A stretch of DNA of 64,000 nucleotides from an uncultured Chromatiaceae bacterium (lineage in GTDB: Bacteria; Pseudomonadota; Gammaproteobacteria; Enterobacterales; Alteromonadaceae): NCBI GenBank assembly GCA_937978655.1, contig CALJUX010000004.1:29145-93144 (forward strand). Direction: 5' to 3'. The position numbers and the translations under genes were made by a program. The notes under the pieces are model-generated. The model was not told where the DNA came from. It did no database searches and worked only from the letters and a program-made list of their open reading frames with translations. Below, one piece after another: positions 25,512-33,414 of the stretch; the stretch's first letter is position 1, and each line of letters opens with the position of its first letter.

Positions 25512-25567
25512 ATACTATGCGGCACATACTGTACGCCACACAGCAAATACTATGTGCGATACAGTAT
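25512..25567 (-). promoter_or_regulatory. Putative PadR operator/promoter with repeated ATACT boxes
   Basis: The box ATACTATG occurs at 25512-25519 and 25547-25554, with ATACTGTAC at 25526-25534. The right part, 25547-25567, is an ATACT-N11-AGTAT inverted repeat. On the minus strand TATACT offers a -10-like element. Palindromic ATACT/AGTAT-type sites upstream of autoregulated padR genes are known, so this is the likely autoregulatory site. Confidence 0.6.
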
Positions 25568-25614
25568 AAAAGCAAGGACGTGCGGAAAATTTAACCAGAC
25601 CGGTGACCAGGAAG

Positions 25615-25646
25615 TAAAAACAACAAAGGCGCCATCAGGCGCCTTG
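25615..25646 (-). terminator. Terminator after the Sel1-like gene
   Basis: On the minus strand AAGGCGCC pairs with GGCGCCTT around TGAT and is followed by TGTTGTTTTT. It lies just after the stop codon at 25664. Confidence 0.75.
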
Positions 25647-25663
25647 TCGGAGCAAATGCGGTA

Positions 25664-26188
25664 TCAGCTGTTCGGATATTTCACCACGGTGACGCGCTGA
25701 GCGCTGTCACGCATTTTGGTACAAACATGAAATTTACGATTCGAGCCGATCACTGCGGCATCATTTTCACAGGTCATTTTCTGCGCCCGGACGCCATAGA
25801 GTTCAATGCGCTTTTTGATCAGGTCATCCAGCATCGCTTTTTGCTCTGCCGACAATTTGCTGGTCACCGCTTCAAAAGAACGCTGCCACTCTGGTGTGCG
25901 CTGTTCCAGCGAGGTGCCGAGCCAAATCAGGCCTTCGGTTGGATTGGCCTCAGTGCCAATGCCCGCCAGATAGAAATTTCCAACCATATACTGCGCCAGT
26001 TTTTCACCATATTTGGCGTATTCCAGCAACACTGGGAAGGCTTTGCCTTTGTCTTTATGTTTGGCCTGCCGCAATGCCAGTTCATATTTGTTGGTGTATT
26101 CAAAGTCGTTCATCACCACAGTTTCTGGCTCTGCCGCCTGCAACTGGCTGCTTAGCAGCACCGCACTCAGTGTTATCAGCATTTTCAT
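25664..26188 (-). CDS. Exported Sel1-like repeat protein, unknown function
   Basis: 174 residues with a signal peptide ending at about residue 18 (LQAAE). The middle has one Sel1/TPR-like helical pair: KAFPVLLEYAKYGEKLAQYMVGNFYLAGIG with the AEYMLGxxYxxG pattern, and TEGLIWLGTSLEQ. The C-terminal part has two Cys (KMTCEND, FHVCTKM) likely to form a periplasmic disulfide. Probably a periplasmic interaction protein. It stands alone with its own terminator, facing the PadR operon leader. Confidence 0.78.
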   Translation of the reverse strand: MKMLITLSAVLLSSQLQAAEPETVVMNDFEYTNKYELALRQAKHKDKGKAFPVLLEYAKYGEKLAQYMVGNFYLAGIGTEANPTEGLIWLGTSLEQRTPEWQRSFEAVTSKLSAEQKAMLDDLIKKRIELYGVRAQKMTCENDAAVIGSNRKFHVCTKMRDSAQRVTVVKYPNS

Positions 26189-26276
26189 CGGGAACTCCTG
26201 TTTTCCTGCTTTTCGTCGAGTCTCCCTGAGTTTCTGTCGCAGAGCAACGGCTAATTCTTAACAAATTGTTACCACT

Positions 26277-27632
26277 TCAGCCTTTAAATAATGGCAAGGC
26301 CGGCGTGGCAAACTGCTGCAGTTCCGGCAGCAACAAATTTAAGGCGCTCTGATCAGCACCAAACCACGCGGCCAGGCTGCCAAACAGCTGGCTGTTCGAC
26401 AATGCCGGGATCAGGCGGCCAGCGCCAATATCCACGTTACTGCCCAGACGCTGCGGCAGTAACTGGCCATATAAATCACCGCCATTGACGGCGCCGCCCA
26501 GCACCAGCTGATTGCCGGCCCAGCCGTGATCAGTGCCATCACCATTTGAACTCAAAGTGCGGCCAAAATCGGACATGGTAAAGCTCGTGACCTGCTCCGC
26601 CAGACCCAGCTCCTGTGTGGCCTGATAAAAACTGGCAAGCGCCTCAGCCACACTGCCCAATAACGCCGGCTGCACGGTATTTTGTGCATCATGAGTATCA
26701 AAACCGCCCAGACCGACAAAAAACACCTGACGCCCTGTCCCAAGCAAGGACTGCACGCTGATCAGCTTCGCCACCATCTGCAACTGTAACGCCAGTGGAT
26801 TGGCATTGTTAAACGCAGTTTGCAGCGCCGGCGCCAGGTTTAATGCCGCCGCCACAATAGCACTGCGGCTTTGCGCCTGACTGTGCGACAGCGCAAACTG
26901 GTCGGCCAGCGGGTGTTGCTGGGCGGCGAATAACCGGCTCTGAATATCGCGCAGCAACATGGCGCGTTTTGAACTGCCTTTCAGCGCGGTCAGTTCAGGC
27001 ACACCGGCCGCCGCCATGCCAAAGGGTGTCAAGGCGGCCCCGCATTGCCACAGGTTAGTGCCGGCCAGGCTGATACAACTGGCGAAATCCGGCACGTCGT
27101 ACATCAGTTCCAATAAGCGTGCACCCCAGCCGCTGTCCGGGCTTTGCGGCTCCTGCCCACGCATCCAGGTCGCCTGCTGGTCGTTATGTGAAAACAGATT
27201 TTTCGGCAGCAGCGCTTTGCCAGCCTGGACTTCAGCCAGCGTTGTCGGCCTGATCAAAGCCCCCACGCCGCCCACCAGCGCCAGCGCACCACTGCCAAAA
27301 CATGGCACCAGTGGCGCCATGGCCGGATGCAAACCCAGACCGTCAGCGATGGCAGTGCGCGGGGTCAGCGCTATCGGGTCCGCCACAGCCAGACTCTGCC
27401 GCGCCGCCTGATAATCCAATAAACTCTGGCCTGACAGCGGCAGCAACATATTCAGCGAATCGTTACCACCGTATAAAAACACACAGACCAGCGCTTTATA
27501 ACCTGCTGGCGCCGCGCGACCGGCAGCCAGCGCCTTAGGCAACAGGCCCAGTTGCAGCGTGCTCAGCGTTGCCAGACCCAAACTGCCTTTTAATGCCAGT
27601 TTCAGCCATTCCCGCCGTTCCGGATGATGCAT
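26277..27632 (-). CDS. DUF1501 domain protein, Tat-exported
   Basis: 451 residues from MHHPERREWLK, which carries a twin-arginine-type signal (RREWLK, then a hydrophobic stretch ending in ALAAG). The body matches DUF1501: LVCVFLYGGNDSLNMLLP, HPAMAPL, PEPQSP-type loops, FVGLGGFDTHDAQ with a possible metal-binding D-x-H, and FTMSDFGRTLSSNGDGTDHGWAGNQLVLGG. DUF1501 proteins resemble the sulfatase/alkaline phosphatase fold. The GGGGG stretch upstream of ATG 27632 acts as ribosome site. Its partner DUF1800 ends 11 bases upstream. The pair occurs together widely; the substrate is unknown. Confidence 0.92.
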   Translation of the reverse strand: MHHPERREWLKLALKGSLGLATLSTLQLGLLPKALAAGRAAPAGYKALVCVFLYGGNDSLNMLLPLSGQSLLDYQAARQSLAVADPIALTPRTAIADGLGLHPAMAPLVPCFGSGALALVGGVGALIRPTTLAEVQAGKALLPKNLFSHNDQQATWMRGQEPQSPDSGWGARLLELMYDVPDFASCISLAGTNLWQCGAALTPFGMAAAGVPELTALKGSSKRAMLLRDIQSRLFAAQQHPLADQFALSHSQAQSRSAIVAAALNLAPALQTAFNNANPLALQLQMVAKLISVQSLLGTGRQVFFVGLGGFDTHDAQNTVQPALLGSVAEALASFYQATQELGLAEQVTSFTMSDFGRTLSSNGDGTDHGWAGNQLVLGGAVNGGDLYGQLLPQRLGSNVDIGAGRLIPALSNSQLFGSLAAWFGADQSALNLLLPELQQFATPALPLFKG

Positions 27633-27643
27633 GACAACCCCCC

Positions 27644-29263
27644 TTACTGCTGCACCGCGTACTGCGGCGAGATCACGATGAAATACCACAGGTAAGCCGC
27701 TTTCTGCGCCGGTGTGATGTTGCCAAGTCCGCTCGCCAGCTCAGTTAACAACAGGCGCAGTTCCGCCGGCATAGCGCCACCAAAAGCCAGCAAACCGTAT
27801 TGATCTAACAGCCCGTTCAGACCTTGTTGTTGCAAAATATCGGCAAACGGCTGAAACCGCGCCAGCATCTGATATTGAGCCGGATTCCCAACCAGCCCTT
27901 CGATGCTGCCAACCGTTTGACTGTACAGATGATTTTGCATATTCAGCGCGTTGGACGCGGTAAGCATTTGCAGCTCCGGCGCCACCAGTCCGGCCTGTTG
28001 CAAACTGACTGACGGACTAAAACCTGGCTGATAAAAATTAAATACCGACGGGCTTTGCAGCGGTGCCTGATTGTGGCTGTCGGCCAGGTTACGCAAATAA
28101 ATATGGCCAGACGGTGAGGTCGATTGGGTCACCCGCCAGCTGTGTGCCGTTTTCAGCAGCGGTTCACGGATTTTGCCAAAGGGCCGGGCCACGCCGGCAA
28201 AACCGCTGCGGGCTTCTTCGTCCAGCAAAATCGCTTTGACGACCGCCGCCAAATCCCCCCGCACACCCTGGCCGTTATCGGCAAATACCCCTGCCACGCG
28301 CTCGACATAAGCCGGCGACGGATTGCTGGTAACCAGCTTTTGGATCAGCTGTTTACTGATAAAAGGCGGCAGGCTTTGCTGGGCAAACAACAAATCCAGC
28401 GCCTGCTGTAAGTCCTGTTGCGGTGTCTGACCGGCCGGCAGCACCACGCCGTCCAGCAAGTGCTTTTCGCCCGGCTCGTGATAAGCCGCGAAGGCGATCA
28501 TCGGTTTGAGGTAATCGGCTTTGGGTTTCAGAAAGTTGCTGGTGCCGGCACTGGTCCAGCCGGTAAAGACCCGGGCAAAACCTTCTATGGTCTGTTGGTT
28601 ATAAGTGGGTATCGGGTTCAACGCGGCATCGCGCTTTTGGCTGCCATCCGGATTGAGCTGATACAGGCCGATGCTGAATAACTGCATCAGTTCGCGCGCG
28701 TAATTTTCGTCAGGCCGGATATTGTTGGCCACATCGGCTTTCTGATTGCCTAAATGACTGAGGTACAGGCCCATCACCGGTGACAATGTGACGGCCTGCA
28801 ATAAATCGCGGTAATTGCCAAAGCTGTGCGTCAGCAGCAGATCATAATAATTGGCCAGCGCAATCACCCGGTTATTGAGGCCATTGCCCTGATCCGACAC
28901 CACCAGTATCTCGGATAAGGCAAACGCCACGCGCTGGCGCAACTGATCCGGTGCTGTTAAAGCGATACGCCACCAGATTTCCAGCCGGCTCAGCGGCACC
29001 GGTGTTTTTTGCCCCTCCAGCGTGGCAATTTTGTCAGCATGGGTGGTGGCAGGCAGGCTCAGCTGCCAGTCAATCCACTGCTGCGCGCTGAGCTGGCGGG
29101 CCTGCTGAATATCCGCCAGCGTCGGGCCGAAGCTGGCTTGTTGCAATAAGCGTGCGGCTTCGGCCGCACTCAGCGTTGCCTCCTCTGCCACCGCCCAGTG
29201 CCACGGCGGCAATAGCAGGCAGCATAACAACAGCCGCACCGGGCCGGTTCTGCACACAGACAT
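27644..29263 (-). CDS. DUF1800 domain protein, exported
   Basis: 539 residues from MSVCRTG with a signal peptide (LLLCCLLLPPWHWAVA). The DUF1800 pattern is clear: AARLLQQASFGPT, QWIDWQLSL, RVAFALSEILVVSD, NYYDLLLTHSFGNYRDLLQAVTLSPVMGLYL, PDENYARELMQLFSIGLY, EGFARVFTGWT and KHLLDG. GGAG ~9 bases before ATG 29263 sets the start. It is encoded directly before DUF1501 in one operon, the standard arrangement. A periplasmic role in polymer or cell-surface processing is commonly suggested but unproven. Confidence 0.93.
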   Translation of the reverse strand: MSVCRTGPVRLLLCCLLLPPWHWAVAEEATLSAAEAARLLQQASFGPTLADIQQARQLSAQQWIDWQLSLPATTHADKIATLEGQKTPVPLSRLEIWWRIALTAPDQLRQRVAFALSEILVVSDQGNGLNNRVIALANYYDLLLTHSFGNYRDLLQAVTLSPVMGLYLSHLGNQKADVANNIRPDENYARELMQLFSIGLYQLNPDGSQKRDAALNPIPTYNQQTIEGFARVFTGWTSAGTSNFLKPKADYLKPMIAFAAYHEPGEKHLLDGVVLPAGQTPQQDLQQALDLLFAQQSLPPFISKQLIQKLVTSNPSPAYVERVAGVFADNGQGVRGDLAAVVKAILLDEEARSGFAGVARPFGKIREPLLKTAHSWRVTQSTSPSGHIYLRNLADSHNQAPLQSPSVFNFYQPGFSPSVSLQQAGLVAPELQMLTASNALNMQNHLYSQTVGSIEGLVGNPAQYQMLARFQPFADILQQQGLNGLLDQYGLLAFGGAMPAELRLLLTELASGLGNITPAQKAAYLWYFIVISPQYAVQQ

Positions 29264-29442
29264 TTGAGCTACTCCGGTATATTCACACATCCTGATTAAT
29301 GTAGATGCCACCGCGACAGCTGCCCAGTATCGCGGCGTAAAGGTCTGGTAAAGATGCGGTCAGCGAAATCCACACACGGGACTGGGCCTTTTTTTAGCTT
29401 TGTGATAAAACTGCCGCTCATCGTTGTAGCCGGACCGCTTTC

Positions 29443-30147
29443 ATGACCCAAACCACTGCCAAACCGCAATCAGGCGGCAACTTACTCGCCAATCTGGCGT
29501 TTAATATCGTGATCCCGGTGCTGATCCTGAGCAAATTCAGCACTCCGGACTATCTGGGGCCGGTATGGGGGCTGGTGCTGGCGCTGGCGTTTCCGGTCGG
29601 ATTCGGTTTGTGGGAGTTAAAACAGTCCGGCAAACTGAATTTTTTCTCCGTGATAGGCATTATCAGTGTGCTGCTGACCGGCGGTATGAGCCTGCTGCAG
29701 CTGGACCCCAAATATATCGCGATGAAAGAAGCGGCGGTGCCGGGCCTGATTGGCATCCTGATCCTGCTCAGTGGCCGAACCCGTTTCCCGCTGGTGAAAA
29801 CGGTATTGGAAAATATGCAATTGCTGGATTTGACGTTATTACGGCAGAAACTCAGTGAACAAGGCACAGAGCAGCAGTTTGAACAGGCGGTGGATCACGC
29901 CACCAAAATTTTTGCCGGCTCGTTTTTTCTGTCGTCGGTACTCAACTACGCGCTGGCCAAATGGCTGCTGGTCAGCCCGCCAGGCACCCCGGCTTACAAT
30001 GAAGAACTGGCCAGTATGACGGCCCTGAGTTATCCGGTGATCGCCATCCCGTCCACGCTGATTATGATGGCGGCGATCTGGTATCTGTTCAGTCGGATCC
30101 CAAAACTGACCGGCCAGAGCCTGGAGACATTTTTTCACGAGCAGTGA
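29443..30147 (+). CDS. VC0807-type inner membrane protein
   Basis: 234 residues, about six membrane helices: NIVIPVLILSKF, VWGLVLALAFPVGFGLWEL, FFSVIGIISVLLTGG, VPGLIGILILLSG, FAGSFFLSSVLNYALAKWLL and YPVIAIPSTLIMMAAIWYLFSRI. It matches, from memory, the VC0807 family of conserved integral membrane proteins with no assigned function. The last 59 bases overlap, tail to tail, the 3' end of the leftward binding-protein gene, so the two coding regions share sequence on opposite strands. Confidence 0.82.
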   Translation: MTQTTAKPQSGGNLLANLAFNIVIPVLILSKFSTPDYLGPVWGLVLALAFPVGFGLWELKQSGKLNFFSVIGIISVLLTGGMSLLQLDPKYIAMKEAAVPGLIGILILLSGRTRFPLVKTVLENMQLLDLTLLRQKLSEQGTEQQFEQAVDHATKIFAGSFFLSSVLNYALAKWLLVSPPGTPAYNEELASMTALSYPVIAIPSTLIMMAAIWYLFSRIPKLTGQSLETFFHEQ

Positions 30148-30862
30148 ACACCGCATTGATGGCGCTGACACAAGACTGCGCCACTGAGGCTTTGCTCAGC
30201 ATCAGGTGGATTTCGGCTTCGTTCAGATAAAATGGCAGCACTTGAAACTGGCTGGCATCCGGATGCCGGCGCAAGTCAAACTGCACAGCATCACGATCGA
30301 CAATGGTGTAATCAGCCCGCTGACTGAACACCAGCTCCAGCCGGCGTTCCGGTTCAAACACAGCCAGACTGCGGTGCCGCACTGCCGGCAGCTGTTTGAC
30401 CTGTTCAAATGCATCGCCATAAAAACCGGCCGGATTATACACACCAACCAGCTTACGCTCTGCCAGCGCCAGGAATGCGTCACGCCGGGCGAGTTCCGGA
30501 TAAAGCTGCAACGCCTGACGATGCACCAGCACCACATTGTATTCTTTGCGGTAGCTGCGGCTGAACCAGGCAAAACCGGCACGGGCTTCGGTATAAGAAG
30601 CCGCGAACAACATATCCACCTGCCCGAGCTGCAGCATCTGCATGGCCCGTTTTTCCGGCACAAACTGCAGTTGCAGGCGGCTGCCTACTTGCTCCACCAC
30701 CCCACGGATCAGGTCAATATCCTGACCTTTCACCGCTTCGTCTGTCACTTCAACATAAGGTAACCAGCTGGCGTTATAGGCCATTCGCAACTGCGCCGGG
30801 CATTCTGCCGCGAACAGCGGTTGCCCCACCAAACACCACAATACCAGAGCGCACAGACGCAT
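30089..30862 (-). CDS. Periplasmic substrate-binding protein of the SBP-bac-3 type, orphan
   Basis: 257 residues from MRLCALVLW; signal peptide ends near residue 18 (PLFAA). The fold is that of polar amino acid binding proteins: LRMAYNASWLPY, GQDIDLIRGVVEQVG, LQFVPEKRAMQMLQLGQVDMLFAASYT with the ERAxxxLxxGxxD pattern, ERKLVGVYNP and VDRDAV. No ABC permease or ATPase genes lie nearby, so it may be an orphan importer component or a signalling/sensing protein of the type common in Alteromonadales. ATG 30862 is preferred to an upstream TTG. Its 3' end overlaps the convergent VC0807 gene. Confidence 0.85.
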   Translation of the reverse strand: MRLCALVLWCLVGQPLFAAECPAQLRMAYNASWLPYVEVTDEAVKGQDIDLIRGVVEQVGSRLQLQFVPEKRAMQMLQLGQVDMLFAASYTEARAGFAWFSRSYRKEYNVVLVHRQALQLYPELARRDAFLALAERKLVGVYNPAGFYGDAFEQVKQLPAVRHRSLAVFEPERRLELVFSQRADYTIVDRDAVQFDLRRHPDASQFQVLPFYLNEAEIHLMLSKASVAQSCVSAINAVFTAREKMSPGSGRSVLGSD

Positions 30863-30931
30863 CAGCACATTCCACCGCAAGGACAAAAACTCACTATAGC
30901 GCAAATCTTTTTGCGGCGGTCATTCACAACT

Positions 30932-32110
30932 TTACTGTGCGACAGATGCGCGCAACCGCTGAAAAGCCGCCGCCAGGTCGGCAATTAAATCGGCCGGATC
31001 TTCCAGACCAATGTGTAAGCGGATCAAAGGCCCGGCATATGGCCATGTCGTGACGCTGCGCAGTGCCTGCACGTCCAGATTAGCCAGCACCAGGCTTTCA
31101 TAACCGCCCCAGGAAAAGCCCATTTTAAAATGTTGCATGCCTTCGACAAAGGCGGTGACCGCCGCCAAATCGCCTTGTTGCAGCACAAAAGAAAACAGGC
31201 CGTTGCTGCCGGAAAAATCCCGTTTAAACAGCGCATGGCCGGGATGTTGCGGCAGCGCCGGATGCAAAATAGCCGCAACTTCCGGCTGTTGCGCCAGCCA
31301 CTCCACCACCTGCAGCGTATTGCGTTCATGCTGGGCCAGCCGCACGCCTAAGGTGCGCAGGCCCCGCGCGGCCAGATACACATCATCGGCCGAGGCACAA
31401 TAACCCAGCAGATAACTGTGTTCGCGCAGCTGTGGCCAATGTTTGGCATTCGCGCTTGCGGTCCCCAGCATCACATCGGAATGGCCACAGATATATTTGG
31501 TGGCGGCCTGAATTGAGATGTCCACCCCCATCGCAAAAGGCTGACATAAAATCGGCGAGGCCCAGGTGTTGTCGAGGATAGTGACAATGTTATGTGCCTT
31601 AGCTACCGCGCAAATCGCCGGCACGTCCTGCACTTCCATCGTCAGTGAACAAGGCGATTCCAGGTAAATCACCCGGGTATTGGGTCTGATCAGCGCGGCA
31701 ATACCGGCGCCAATCAAAGGGTCGTAATAGGTCGTTTCAATGCCCAGCGGTTTTAACACTTTGTCGCACAAAGCGCGGGTCGGTTCGTAGGCCGCGTCGA
31801 CCATCAGCAGATGATCACCGGTTTTCAGGAACGCCAATAACGCCCCGCTGATAGCGGCGGCGCCGCTCGGATACAAAGCACAACCGGCGCCGCCTTCTAA
31901 GGCACAGACCGCGTCGCTGAAGGCAAAATGGGTTTGAGTGCCGCGCCGGCCATAATAAGGCACCTGCTCGCCACGATGCCGGACCGCATGTTTCATCTCG
32001 GCCATATTGTCAAAAACCACCGTAGAAGCCCGCACTACCGGGACATTCACACTGTAGCCGGCCCATTTTTTCTCACGCCCGGCATGGACAATTCGTGTTG
32101 CAACTTTCAT
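30932..32110 (-). CDS. metC: Cystathionine beta-lyase
   Basis: 392 residues from MKVATRIVHAG. PLP type I fold: PYYGRRGTQTHFAF, GCALYPSGAAAISGALLAFL, DAAYEPTR, ESPCSLTMEVQDVPAIC, LDNTWASPIL and QAATKYICGHSDVMLG with the PLP-binding Lys near residue 206. SWGGYESL near residue 335 and the Trp/Tyr pattern point to cystathionine beta-lyase rather than gamma-synthase. It cleaves cystathionine to homocysteine, pyruvate and ammonia. AAGG lies before ATG 32110; the frame extends 6 codons further upstream. Confidence 0.94.
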   Translation of the reverse strand: MKVATRIVHAGREKKWAGYSVNVPVVRASTVVFDNMAEMKHAVRHRGEQVPYYGRRGTQTHFAFSDAVCALEGGAGCALYPSGAAAISGALLAFLKTGDHLLMVDAAYEPTRALCDKVLKPLGIETTYYDPLIGAGIAALIRPNTRVIYLESPCSLTMEVQDVPAICAVAKAHNIVTILDNTWASPILCQPFAMGVDISIQAATKYICGHSDVMLGTASANAKHWPQLREHSYLLGYCASADDVYLAARGLRTLGVRLAQHERNTLQVVEWLAQQPEVAAILHPALPQHPGHALFKRDFSGSNGLFSFVLQQGDLAAVTAFVEGMQHFKMGFSWGGYESLVLANLDVQALRSVTTWPYAGPLIRLHIGLEDPADLIADLAAAFQRLRASVAQ

Positions 32111-32239
32111 TGGATCACCTTCAGACATCTGGATGGCTCATTCTAAGAGAGGGCACTGAGGCTTGACCAGTAAAATATTGCTGCTCAGGCGGATGCCGAC
32201 ATACACTGTTTTATCATAGCGTTTTGACGGAGTGCACAG

Positions 32240-33301
32240 ATGCGCCGGATGCTGTTGCCTTTTTTGCTGCTGTGTTGCCTGTCCTGCAATACTCAAGCCC
32301 GGCCGACTGTGGTGCTGGTCAATCCATCTTTGGTGTCAGACCCGTTTTTTATGCAGGTCGAAGCCCTGGCCCGTATGGCCGCGGCGCAACTGGATTTAGA
32401 TCTGACAATCATCAATGGCGATGCCAACCGGCTGTTACAACAGCAAAAACTCACTGAATATCTGAAAAAGCACTCGCCGGATTACGCTATTGTGCAGCCC
32501 TATACCGGCGCCGGGGAACAGCTTATGGAATTACTGGCTGCCCACCCAATCAAACTGATCACGCTGGAACATATGTGGGAACCGGACGAAGTGCCTAAAA
32601 TCGGCCGGCCCGGCCAACGCTATCCGAACTGGCTGGCTGAAGTGTATTTCGATAATGTGCAGGCCAGTCAGGCGCTGACGCTGGCGTTGCAGCAGGCCTG
32701 CCCGGATGCCGCCGAACTGATTGGCATCAACGGCATGATCAATTATGAAACCGACCGGCGGGCCGAAGGGGTACATCAGGCGATGCGCCAGCGTGGCGGC
32801 ACTGTGCATCAAATAGTCAACGGCAAATGGGAACGCCCGCTGGCCAGCCAGCAAACACTGCAGTTATTGCGGCGTTATCCGGACAGCCGGCTGATTTGGG
32901 CCGCGTCGGACTGGATGGCGCTGGGTGTCGTCGACGCTTTACAGACCTTGCCCGCGCAGAAATATTGTGTCGGCGGCTTCGACTGGATCCCACAAGCGCA
33001 ACAAGCCATTTCAGAAGGCAAGTTACAGGCCTCGGCCGGTGGCCATTTTGCCATGGCCGCCTGGGCGCTGGTGCTGATTTATGATCATGTGCATGGCAAG
33101 CTGCCACAGCCGATGCCCGACCAACCCTTGCTGCAACTGGAAATTCTGACCCGGGCCAACATGGCGGTTTATCAGCCGTTATTGCGCGCTGGCCAATGGC
33201 AACAAATCGATTTCCGCCGCTTCAGTCTGACGGACAATCCGGCCCAACAGCACTATCGGTTTTCGTTGCAACAGGCGCTGCGTCAGGTGCCCAAAGGTTA
33301 A
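32240..33301 (+). CDS. LacI/ribose-binding-type periplasmic binding protein, orphan
   Basis: 353 residues with a signal peptide ending near residue 21 (NTQA). Type I periplasmic binding fold: TVVLVNPSLVSDPFFMQVEALARMAAAQL, DLTIINGDANRLLQQQ, YAIVQPYTGAG, ELIGINGMINYETDRRAEGVHQAMRQ, DSRLIWAASDWMALGVVDAL and CVGGFDWIPQAQQAI. It resembles sugar- or autoinducer-2-binding proteins. No transporter genes are adjacent, so it may feed an unlinked ABC importer or a sensor kinase/diguanylate cyclase. GGAG lies 8 bases before ATG. Confidence 0.85.
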   Translation: MRRMLLPFLLLCCLSCNTQARPTVVLVNPSLVSDPFFMQVEALARMAAAQLDLDLTIINGDANRLLQQQKLTEYLKKHSPDYAIVQPYTGAGEQLMELLAAHPIKLITLEHMWEPDEVPKIGRPGQRYPNWLAEVYFDNVQASQALTLALQQACPDAAELIGINGMINYETDRRAEGVHQAMRQRGGTVHQIVNGKWERPLASQQTLQLLRRYPDSRLIWAASDWMALGVVDALQTLPAQKYCVGGFDWIPQAQQAISEGKLQASAGGHFAMAAWALVLIYDHVHGKLPQPMPDQPLLQLEILTRANMAVYQPLLRAGQWQQIDFRRFSLTDNPAQQHYRFSLQQALRQVPKG

Positions 33302-33350
33302 CGCCGGCAGAAACTGAGCCAGTCGCCGCCGCTGACGTATATGGAAACAG

Positions 33351-33378
33351 TTGGCGACAAGGCTCTGCCCTGTATAAT
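33351..33378 (+). promoter_or_regulatory. Sigma-70 promoter of the ubiD operon
   Basis: TTGGCG (-35) and TATAAT (-10, perfect) with a 16-base spacer. It lies 37 bases before the ubiD ATG and directs the rightward run ubiD to fadM. Confidence 0.75.
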
Positions 33379-33414
33379 GCCTGTGTTTTCCTGTGCCAAA
33401 CTGGCGGGACCTGA

